Part shown: piece by piece, positions 15,679-22,918 of the stretch
Numbering within the stretch: the stretch's first letter is position 1
How the letters are laid out: each line of letters starts with the position of its first letter
Assembly: GCA_036654455.1 (NCBI GenBank)
Contig: JAVVRZ010000002.1
Coordinates: 186,001-250,000 of the forward strand
Length of the DNA: 64,000 nt
Reading direction: 5' to 3'
DNA from: Clostridia bacterium
Lineage (GTDB): Bacteria; Bacillota; Clostridia; Christensenellales; CAG-314
Program-made: the position numbers and the translations under genes
The notes under the pieces: model-generated
What the model was told of the DNA's origin: nothing
Database searches by the model: none
The model's input: the letters and a program-made list of their open reading frames with translations, nothing else

Positions 15679-16476
15679 ATGGCATTTATAGAGATCGACA
15701 AATTTGACCGTTTTGCAAATTATGACGGAAACAACACTTTTACAAACACTTTTTACCAAATAGTTTATATAGGTAATGGCGAAAAGGAATACACGATTGA
15801 AAACAAGCTATGTTTAGCTAAGGCAAATTCCTTTGTTCTTATACCGCCTAGCACGAAATACAGCTACAAAAACTTCTCGGGGGCGCAACTGCATATTTCT
15901 TTTGACGTATTCTACCTAGATATAATTGACGAAGTAATACTGCACCATTGTTTTAACAACAGAATTATACATTTAGATATGGCTCAACAATGCGGTATTA
16001 ATCTTGTAAATATGGTAAAAGAGATTGAAAAAGAATACAATATGAACATTAAGCAAGACAATTTACTGCTTAAACTGCTTGTTAGCGAACTAGTGTTACG
16101 CATCAATAGATACGCCCTTGAAAACGATAGTTTGACGCTACAACTCAGCAACTCTACTTGTTTGATGGAAGATATTAGAAATTATATTAATAACAATTTT
16201 GCCTCTTGCACGCTTGCAAGTTTGAGCAAAACTTTCTATGTGTCCACTTCTCACCTTAGTCGAGAATTTAAAAAAATGTTTGAAATAAATATTTCTGACT
16301 TTATCATTAGCAAAAAAATTGCCCTAGCTATCAATCTACTGCGAAATACTAAACAAAGTATGGAACAAATTGCAACCGAATGCGGTTTTTCTTCGGCAAA
16401 CTACTTCGGTCTACGTTTCAAGCAAGAAATGGGTATGTCGCCAATGGCTTACCAAAAGTCGGTTAGGTTTACCTAG
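15679..16476 (+). CDS. AraC-family transcription regulator
   Basis: A 265-residue regulator. The N-terminal ~150 residues look like a cupin-type effector-binding domain (beta-rich, with LIPPSTKYSYKN). Residues about 168-264 form the double helix-turn-helix, with LASLSKTFYVSTSHLSREFK and MEQIATECGFSSANYFGLRF as recognition regions. The start has GGAGG at 15667-15671. It is divergent from the nine-gene minus-strand operon and separated from it by about 250 bp, making it the obvious candidate activator. The effector is unknown; beta-Asp-Arg, arginine or aspartate are reasonable guesses from context. Confidence 0.88.
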   Translation: MAFIEIDKFDRFANYDGNNTFTNTFYQIVYIGNGEKEYTIENKLCLAKANSFVLIPPSTKYSYKNFSGAQLHISFDVFYLDIIDEVILHHCFNNRIIHLDMAQQCGINLVNMVKEIEKEYNMNIKQDNLLLKLLVSELVLRINRYALENDSLTLQLSNSTCLMEDIRNYINNNFASCTLASLSKTFYVSTSHLSREFKKMFEINISDFIISKKIALAINLLRNTKQSMEQIATECGFSSANYFGLRFKQEMGMSPMAYQKSVRFT

Positions 16477-16607
16477 AACTAACAGCTTAATTTGCCCTAT
16501 AACTTAAAACTTAGCTATAAACTTACATAATTAAGTTGACTAATAACTGTGGCAAGACTAGTCTACTACGGCTATTCTGGTAATATCTTTTGTATTTCTA
16601 TAAAATA

Positions 16608-16654
16608 AAGAAGGCTTTTGAAAATTGTTTATCCGCTTTCAAAAGCCTTCTTTT
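16608..16654. terminator. bidirectional terminator between araC-type gene and nup operon
   Basis: Inverted repeat AGAAGGCTTTTGAAA/TTTCAAAAGCCTTCT flanked by T runs on both strands, between convergent transcription units. Confidence 0.85.
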
Positions 16655-16722
16655 ATACCATTTTTGTCACCTAAATAGTACAATATTAAATTTTAAGTCA
16701 ATTAAAAATACTTTATATTAAA

Positions 16723-17691
16723 TTACCTTAACGCTTTGTCGTAAGGTATGCCTTCGGCTTTTGGCGCGCGAGATTTTTTAGATGTAAAGGCAAGCACGAC
16801 TAGGGTTGCAAAATAAGGCACCATATCGTAAATTGCGCTAGGAATACCTAAATTATCTAGGAAAGGTATCTTGCCGTGTAAAGAAGATAACGACATCATA
16901 AAGGCGAAGAATAGAGCGCCTAAGAATATCTTTGAAGGTTTCCACTGACCAAAGATTAAAACCGCTAAGGCTAAAAAGCCGTAACCAAAAACTGTACCGC
17001 TAAATTCGCTTATTAGTGGCACCATAAATAACATACCGCCGATACCGCCAAGTAGACCGCTTATTGCAACGCCCCAATAACGCATTCTAGGCACGTTGAT
17101 GCCTACGGAGTCGGCTGCCTGCGGGTGTTCGCCACAAGAACGCAATCTAAGCCCAAAGCGTGTTTTGTTGAGCAAAAAGGTAGACACTAAAAGAATAAGT
17201 AAGCCTATAAAAGTGGTAATATAGGTGTCTTTAAAGAACATATCGCCTATTACTGGGATACTGCCTAAAAAACCGCCATCTTTAATATAGAATAACCCGA
17301 CGGTATCAATTTGAATATTTTGCGTTCCTATTGTCATACGAGCAAGGAAAACAACAAGCGCAACAGAAATAATGTTAAGCGCCGTACCGCCTATGGTTTG
17401 GTCTGCCTTAAAATTGATTGCCGACACGCCTAGCAAGAGCGAATAAATTGTGCCTGCTATGCCTGCAATTAAAATGGCAAAAATCAGTAGTAATTGAGGG
17501 TTCATTACGACCCCTGCCTTTTGCATTAAATAGATAAACATATATCCGCAAAATGTGCCTATAATCATAATACCGTCAAGGGCGATGTTGATAGTTCCGC
17601 TTCGTTCGCTAAACATACCGCCTAACGCAACTACCATAAGTGGCATTGCTATTAAAAAAGCATATCTAAATACTTCGTAAAAAATTTCCAT
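16723..17691 (-). CDS. nupQ: nucleoside ABC importer permease, NupQ type
   Basis: A 322-residue permease of the BMP/nucleoside-import branch. The opening segment carries GGMFSERSGTINIALDG, a signature of YufQ/NupQ-like permeases. About eight hydrophobic helices and the LRSCGEHPQAADSVGIN loop that contacts the ATPase are visible. It is the last gene of a four-gene operon and begins 2 bp after nupP ends. It forms the membrane channel together with NupP for nucleosides delivered by the BMP lipoprotein. A purine nucleoside phosphorylase gene is at 58.5 kb. Confidence 0.88.
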   Translation of the reverse strand: MEIFYEVFRYAFLIAMPLMVVALGGMFSERSGTINIALDGIMIIGTFCGYMFIYLMQKAGVVMNPQLLLIFAILIAGIAGTIYSLLLGVSAINFKADQTIGGTALNIISVALVVFLARMTIGTQNIQIDTVGLFYIKDGGFLGSIPVIGDMFFKDTYITTFIGLLILLVSTFLLNKTRFGLRLRSCGEHPQAADSVGINVPRMRYWGVAISGLLGGIGGMLFMVPLISEFSGTVFGYGFLALAVLIFGQWKPSKIFLGALFFAFMMSLSSLHGKIPFLDNLGIPSAIYDMVPYFATLVVLAFTSKKSRAPKAEGIPYDKALR

Positions 17692-17693
17692 AT

Positions 17694-19184
17694 TTATTTC
17701 TCCTCGTCAGTATTTGACTCATTTTGACTTGCCGAATTTTTGGCAACTTGACTAGCCGAGTCAACGACTTCTTGACTAGCCGTATCGATTATTTCTTGGC
17801 TAGCCGGGTCAACGACCTCTTGACTTATATCTACATTATTATCTTGCTCATTCTCAACGGCAGGTTCTGTCACTTTTTTCTTTCTAAACTTAGCTATTAA
17901 TTTAGGCAAATACGACTTGATAATTAGAGCGGCGGCGCTGAAATAAATAATTATACCTACGATAATGTCTATAATCTCGGGCTTAAAGTCAAGCAGTTGC
18001 AAGAAGAAACCGCCTCGCTGTAAGTGCGCAATAAATAACGCCGAGAAAATTATGCCTATTGGGTGACTTACGCCGAGCAAAGCTACGGGTATGCCGTTAA
18101 AGCCCATAGGGGCGATTACGTTTTTGGGAGAATATGGATTTCCGCCGGTTTGTATATTGATTGCGCCTGCAAGCCCTGCAAGAGCGCCGGCTATTACCAT
18201 TGATAGAATAATACTGCGTTTCTCGTTTACGCCGGCATATCTTGCGGCATTCTTGTTAAGTCCGCACGCCCTTAGCTCAAACCCAAACTTAGTCTTGTTA
18301 AGCACGTAATAAAGAATAATCGCAGTTGATATAGCAAGTATAAGTCCCAAAGCTACACGTGAACCATTAAATAATTTGTCTAGCCCAAAAGTCGGCATAG
18401 CCGCATTAAGGGGAACAGGGTAAGTGCGTTGTTCGATAGACATAAACATCGTTGTATCATTCTTAATCATCATATCCACAAAATATACGCCGATGTAGTT
18501 GGTCATAATTGAGGTGATAACTTCGTTGACATTAAATACCGCTTTAAATAATCCCGGAATAAAGCCCCAAAGCGCTCCGCCAATAATGCCGGCAAGCAAA
18601 CAAACCACCCAATTACCTTCAAGGGTAAATGCAGCGACAAGGGCAAAATACATACCCATAGTATATTGTCCGCTTGCGCCTATATTAAATAGTCCTGTCT
18701 TAAAGGCAAAACCTACCGAAAGACCGGTTAAAAGCAAAGGAGTTGCGACATAGAGCATATCGCCTATGCCTCTCATAATGTCAGGATTATTAAATCCTCC
18801 AAGTAATATTCGCCAAAAACCCTCAAAAGCGTCTTGTGGCTTAGTTACAAGCATAAGAATTAGACCAAATAACAAGCCTATTACTACGGCTATTGCAGAA
18901 GAAGAAAAACTACTAAACGTCGAACTATTAAGTAAGCGTTTAAACATTGGCTTAGGGTGAGTGAAAAGTTGAACAAAAAAGTTAGCGATAGAAAGGGCGG
19001 TTTTTTTAAACCATCTACCAATAGCAAATGTTGCTTTCTTAATCCATCTACCAATAGCAAATGTTGCTTTCTTAATCCATCTACCAGTTGCGAATGTTGA
19101 CTTTTTAATCCATCTACCGGTTGCAAACGTAGCCTTCTTAATCCATCTGCCAACGGAAACAAAAAATTGTTTAAATTTATTCAT
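17694..19184 (-). CDS. nupP: nucleoside ABC importer permease, NupP type, with repeat extensions
   Basis: A 496-residue permease. The core (about 85-430) matches YufP/NupP-like proteins, with GLSVGFAFKTGLFNIGASGQ and a cytosolic LRACGLNKNAARYAGVN coupling loop. Both ends are unusual. Residues 12-61 contain five copies of an 11-residue basic amphipathic unit GRWIKKATFAT, and the C-terminal ~45 residues repeat SQEVVDPASQ-like acidic units. Neither end is expected in the family. The start codon overlaps the nupO stop by one base (TAATG), so translation is coupled. Confidence 0.87.
   Translation of the reverse strand: MNKFKQFFVSVGRWIKKATFATGRWIKKSTFATGRWIKKATFAIGRWIKKATFAIGRWFKKTALSIANFFVQLFTHPKPMFKRLLNSSTFSSFSSSAIAVVIGLLFGLILMLVTKPQDAFEGFWRILLGGFNNPDIMRGIGDMLYVATPLLLTGLSVGFAFKTGLFNIGASGQYTMGMYFALVAAFTLEGNWVVCLLAGIIGGALWGFIPGLFKAVFNVNEVITSIMTNYIGVYFVDMMIKNDTTMFMSIEQRTYPVPLNAAMPTFGLDKLFNGSRVALGLILAISTAIILYYVLNKTKFGFELRACGLNKNAARYAGVNEKRSIILSMVIAGALAGLAGAINIQTGGNPYSPKNVIAPMGFNGIPVALLGVSHPIGIIFSALFIAHLQRGGFFLQLLDFKPEIIDIIVGIIIYFSAAALIIKSYLPKLIAKFRKKKVTEPAVENEQDNNVDISQEVVDPASQEIIDTASQEVVDSASQVAKNSASQNESNTDEEK
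19011..19148. repeat. 33-bp tandem repeats in the 5' end of nupP
   Basis: Units begin at 19011, 19044, 19077, 19110 and 19143 (period 33 bp). Neighbouring units are nearly identical in DNA, so copy number could change by slippage without breaking the frame. Confidence 0.9.
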
Positions 19185-20722
19185 TACTCGTTAGTCTCCT
19201 TGTCATTTCTCTTGCTTCCCGCCATATACAGCCCTAATTCTTGTACGTTTGTAGTCTTAGGATTAAATTCGCCAACAATCTCGCCTTCGTACATAACAAG
19301 AATACGGTCGGACAAATTCATAACTTCGTCAAGTTCAAAAGAAATAAGTAGCACTGCGCTACCACTATCCCTAGCCGAAACTATTTGCTTGTGTATAAAC
19401 TCAATCGCCCCAACGTCAAGTCCACGAGTAGGTTGTACGGCGATTAAAAGTTTGGGGCTAAGGGAGATTTCCCTTGCGAGAATAGCTTTTTGTTGATTGC
19501 CACCCGACATACTGCGAGCGCTACTCTTTATGCCCAAACTACTTCTTACGTCAAACTTTTGAGTAAGATTTGTTGCGTATTCGTCTATTGCGTGACGATT
19601 TAAAAAGCCTAATTTATTGCTAAACTTTGGAGTAAAGTACTGTTTTAAGACAATATTATCTTCCAAAGAATAGTCAAGTATTAGACCGAATTTATGTCTA
19701 TCCTCAGGTATATGGGCTAGCCCTAGTTTGTTGCGATAACGAATACTCTTCTTAGAAACGTCTACGCCGTCAAGTATTATTTTACCGCTTGATAATTTTT
19801 CAAGTCCGGTTAAAGCGTACACAAGCGAAGATTGTCCGTTGCCCTCAATGCCTGCAATGCAAACAATCTCACCCTTATTAACCTTAAAGGAAACATTGTC
19901 TACGGCGTTCTTCTTGCTAAACTGACTCTTAACCACTAGGTCGCAAATTTCAAGAACGTTTTCCCCTGCGCAGGCTTGACTCTTATCTACCACAAAGTCA
20001 ACGTCTCTGCCAACCATCATTTTTGACAGCTTGTGAGTGTCGGTATCGGCAATATTGACCGTGCCAATACACTTGCCCTTGCGTAGAATAGTACACCTAT
20101 CTGCTACCGCCATAATTTCATTTAACTTGTGAGTAATAAATAGTATTGACTTACCTTCGGCGGCAAGCCCCTTCATAATACGCATAAGTTCGTCAATCTC
20201 TTGTGGCGTAAGCACGGCTGTTGGTTCGTCAAAAATAAGTATCTCATTCTTGCGATACAGCATCTTTAATATTTCTACCTTTTGCTGTTGACCTACGGGA
20301 ATATCCTCAATCAACGCATCTGGGTCAACTTTCAATTTATATTTCTCCGACAATTCGACAATTTGATTTCGAGCGTATTTTTTGTCAATCAAACCACGTT
20401 TCATAGGCTCTGCGCCTAAAATAATATTGTCAAGAGCTGAAAAACACTCGACTAATTTAAAGTGTTGGTGAACCATACCGATGCCAAGGTCGTTAGCATC
20501 GTTAGGGTCTTTAATAGACACAACTTGTCCATCTTTTAAAATTTCGCCTTCTTCGGCTACATAAAGCCCAAACAAAATGCTCATAAGAGTAGATTTGCCT
20601 GCGCCGTTCTCGCCTAGCAATGCGTGAATCTCACCACGTGCCAATTCTAGGGTAATATCGTCATTTGCAATAATACCCGGAAAACGTTTGGTGATATGTC
20701 TCATCTCAATTACATTGTCCAT
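19184..20722 (-). CDS. nupO: nucleoside ABC importer ATPase, NupO type
   Basis: A 512-residue double ABC ATPase. First cassette: Walker A GENGAGKST and QQQKVEILK with IFDEPTAVLT. Second cassette: a degenerate Walker A GIEGNGQSSL, signature MSGGNQQK, and LIAVQPTRGLDVG. This two-cassette layout with a weakened second P-loop is typical of BMP/sugar-type importers. It follows the binding lipoprotein gene after an intergenic terminator and overlaps nupP by one base. It energises nucleoside uptake through NupPQ. Confidence 0.93.
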   Translation of the reverse strand: MDNVIEMRHITKRFPGIIANDDITLELARGEIHALLGENGAGKSTLMSILFGLYVAEEGEILKDGQVVSIKDPNDANDLGIGMVHQHFKLVECFSALDNIILGAEPMKRGLIDKKYARNQIVELSEKYKLKVDPDALIEDIPVGQQQKVEILKMLYRKNEILIFDEPTAVLTPQEIDELMRIMKGLAAEGKSILFITHKLNEIMAVADRCTILRKGKCIGTVNIADTDTHKLSKMMVGRDVDFVVDKSQACAGENVLEICDLVVKSQFSKKNAVDNVSFKVNKGEIVCIAGIEGNGQSSLVYALTGLEKLSSGKIILDGVDVSKKSIRYRNKLGLAHIPEDRHKFGLILDYSLEDNIVLKQYFTPKFSNKLGFLNRHAIDEYATNLTQKFDVRSSLGIKSSARSMSGGNQQKAILAREISLSPKLLIAVQPTRGLDVGAIEFIHKQIVSARDSGSAVLLISFELDEVMNLSDRILVMYEGEIVGEFNPKTTNVQELGLYMAGSKRNDKETNE

Positions 20723-20747
20723 TTGTATACCCCAAAAAAAGTTATAA

Positions 20748-20775
20748 AATAAGGGGCAAATATTTGCCCCTTATT
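20748..20775 (-). terminator. attenuator between nupN and nupO
   Basis: Perfect 28-nt palindrome AATAAGGGGCAAATATTTGCCCCTTATT followed on the minus strand by a T-rich stretch. Its position after the binding-protein gene suggests partial termination, giving more lipoprotein than ATPase and permeases. Confidence 0.75.
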
Positions 20776-20859
20776 AAATTAAACCAAGTTAATAGTAGCA
20801 ACCATAACATTAGTCATCTAAAAGATTAAAATAAGAAACAGTAGCTACAAAAGCGTTAT

Positions 20860-22005
20860 TTATTTAACAACTGTTAAGATAACGTTAGTTAGTTTAAGAC
20901 CTGTCTTAATTTCTTCGGCTGTGGGTAGATCAGCAGCAGATTTAACTGTTCTTGCAAGGTCTTTTACTGTGCCAGCAACTAATTTAGCATAAATTGCTTT
21001 GTAATCGCCAACTGTAAATGTCTTAAATTGACCAACTTTTGCGGTGTCAGCATTAAGGTCTGCGATAGGTAAACCGATACCATCAACTTTTGCGTTGAAT
21101 ACTGTGGTCTTTCCGCCATAAATATCAAATTTGCCATCTCTAATAGATGTGAGAATGTCTTGTACAGATTTAGCAAGTCCCTTGGTTGCAGATGTGATGC
21201 AGGTCTTGCCAGCGCCAGTGTTGTATTGGTCAACGTCAACGCCGATAACCCATTTATCAGTAAGTTTGCCAGCTACGTCCATAACTTGCATACCAGCTCC
21301 GCCAGCGCAAGCAAAGATAACGTCAGCATTTTGGAACATTGTTGTTGCAGCGGCAGCGTTCTTAACAGCTTCGCTACCAAAGTTGCCTAAATAACTGTGT
21401 TGAATGTCAACAGTAATGTTTAATTCCTTAGCTGCGTCGTCTGCTCCTTTAAGGTAGCCATAACCAAACGCAACAACGGCTGGAACTGACATTCCGCCTA
21501 AGAAACCAAGGTCGGTAAAGCCATCTTTAACAGCAGCGTAACCTGCAAGATAACCAACTTCTTCTTCGGCATAAGTAACAGAAGCTACGTTCTTGTCTGT
21601 TCTAAATGTGCTGTAATCTAAGGTATGAGGAGCACCATCAAGAAGAATAAACTTAACGTCAGGATATCTGGTTTGAGCTTCAAAAATTGGAACTTCGAAC
21701 AAGAAACCGGGTGTAACGATTGTGCGAGCGCCCCAAGCAACTGCTAGGTCGATAGCATCAAGATAGTCAGCATCCGAAGCAGCGTAAGGTTTAATATACT
21801 TAATGTCGCTTTCTGCGAGTTTGTTAGCCTTAGCGTATGCTTTTACGCCTTCCCAAGCGCCTTGGTTAAAAGATTTGTCGTCGATAGTTCCTACGTCTGT
21901 GATTAAACAGATTTTACCAGTGCCTTGTTCGCCACAAGCTACAAAAACAGATACGCTTGTCGCAAGCATTGCAACTACTAAAAGTAGGCTAAATAGTTTT
22001 TTCAT
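20860..22005 (-). CDS. nupN: nucleoside-binding lipoprotein (BMP family)
   Basis: A 381-residue extracellular lipoprotein (lipobox FVAC, Cys24) of the basic membrane protein family. Family marks are CLITDVGTIDDKSFNQGAWE near the N-terminus, GGMSVPAV near the middle and FACAGGAGMQV in the nucleoside pocket region. It is the first gene of the nup operon, with a sigma-A promoter at 22049-22077 and GGAGG seven bases before ATG. It captures nucleosides for NupOPQ; the precise nucleoside is not readable. Confidence 0.92.
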   Translation of the reverse strand: MKKLFSLLLVVAMLATSVSVFVACGEQGTGKICLITDVGTIDDKSFNQGAWEGVKAYAKANKLAESDIKYIKPYAASDADYLDAIDLAVAWGARTIVTPGFLFEVPIFEAQTRYPDVKFILLDGAPHTLDYSTFRTDKNVASVTYAEEEVGYLAGYAAVKDGFTDLGFLGGMSVPAVVAFGYGYLKGADDAAKELNITVDIQHSYLGNFGSEAVKNAAAATTMFQNADVIFACAGGAGMQVMDVAGKLTDKWVIGVDVDQYNTGAGKTCITSATKGLAKSVQDILTSIRDGKFDIYGGKTTVFNAKVDGIGLPIADLNADTAKVGQFKTFTVGDYKAIYAKLVAGTVKDLARTVKSAADLPTAEEIKTGLKLTNVILTVVK

Positions 22006-22048
22006 TTTTTTACCTCCATAAATTACACAATAACTTTGTGTTCAATTT

Positions 22049-22077
22049 ATTTTAGCACACTATCTATATTTTTTCAA
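22049..22077 (-). promoter_or_regulatory. nup operon promoter
   Basis: Minus-strand -35 TTGAAA (22072-22077), 17-nt spacer, -10 TAAAAT (22049-22054), about 44 bp before the nupN start. A small ACACAA/TTGTGT hairpin lies in the leader. No purine riboswitch was seen. Confidence 0.65.
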
Positions 22078-22300
22078 CACTTTTTCTTGTTTTGTTATTA
22101 TTTTTTTTGCCTAATTACCTTAAAAATTACGCTCGAAATATAGTATCACTATAATTTTACAATTTATTCTTTTATCCGCATTGACAAGTATTTTTAAGTA
22201 AAGTATTGCTAGAAAAACCTATTGTATACTATTTAAAATTAAGCTTTATCTAAAATATAATTTAACCGCTAGATTTCACCAAACTTTAACAAAAAAATTC

Positions 22301-22329
22301 TTGTGTAATTGATTAATGCGGTGTATAAT
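22301..22329 (+). promoter_or_regulatory. marR-mmpL promoter
   Basis: -35 TTGTGT (22301-22306), 17-nt spacer, -10 TATAAT (22324-22329), leaving a leader of about 155 nt before the MarR gene. The remaining gap between the divergent nup and marR units (22078-22300) shows nothing else. Confidence 0.6.
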
Positions 22330-22341
22330 TAACAGTGTTAA
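22329..22341. promoter_or_regulatory. candidate MarR operator
   Basis: Perfect 13-bp palindrome TTAACAGTGTTAA touching the -10 and covering the predicted transcription start. The position fits autorepression by the MarR protein encoded next. Confidence 0.5.
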
Positions 22342-22491
22342 CTATTAGTTTTATACGTTAATTAGTTTTTCAATTTAATTAAACTGTCTATCGTATTTAG
22401 GCAAGAATATTTTAACAAGAATAATCTAAATAATAGTTAAGACAACATTATAAGGATAAACCGCTTTGACAAAAGCGCATAGAGGGGAAAA

Positions 22492-22917
22492 ATGCAAACG
22501 ATAAACAATCAAATGATTGAAACTATTAGACAGATGTATGATATGGAGGCGTTCTCGCCACTTATGGAATTCTGTCAAGGCGAAATGCGAACGCTAAATT
22601 ACCTTTTGACCAACAGAAACGTAAAAACTCTGCCGTCAAACATATCTAGCACGCTAAACGTATCTCGTAGCAGAACAACCGCTACGCTAACCTCGCTTAG
22701 GCGCAAAGGCTACATTAATATGGAAATATTGCCTAGCGACCGTAGATGCCTTGTAATTAGTCTAACCAAAGAAGGCACAGACTATATTATAGAGAAACTT
22801 AAACAAGCCGAAAACTACATAGGGCTTGTTGTAACTAATTTGGGACAAGAAAATGCAATAAAATTGATAGATTTACTAAAACTAATAGTAGATATTACCA
22901 AAAGGAATGAGGCTTAG
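22492..22917 (+). CDS. MarR-family transcription regulator
   Basis: A 141-residue winged-helix regulator. The DNA-binding core is visible around residues 45-100 (LPSNISSTLNVSRSRTTATL as recognition helix region, then a wing with LPSDRRCLVISLT). GAGGGG precedes ATG. The gene ends inside the start region of the exporter gene, so the two form an operon, a common pairing where MarR represses an efflux pump and releases it on ligand binding. A palindrome at 22329 is its likely operator. Confidence 0.9.
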   Translation: MQTINNQMIETIRQMYDMEAFSPLMEFCQGEMRTLNYLLTNRNVKTLPSNISSTLNVSRSRTTATLTSLRRKGYINMEILPSDRRCLVISLTKEGTDYIIEKLKQAENYIGLVVTNLGQENAIKLIDLLKLIVDITKRNEA

Positions 22918-22918
22918 T

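Noticed and set aside
15504-15701. 65-residue minus-strand frame in the araC intergenic region
   Set aside because: No ribosome site, and it overlaps the araC start; the region reads as promoter DNA.
18890-19162. 90-residue frame with LLLVDGLRKQH-type repeats
   Set aside because: It is the shifted-frame shadow of the GRWIKK repeats of nupP.
22018-22300. Purine riboswitch upstream of the nup operon
   Set aside because: The leader is short and lacks the conserved three-way junction sequences.
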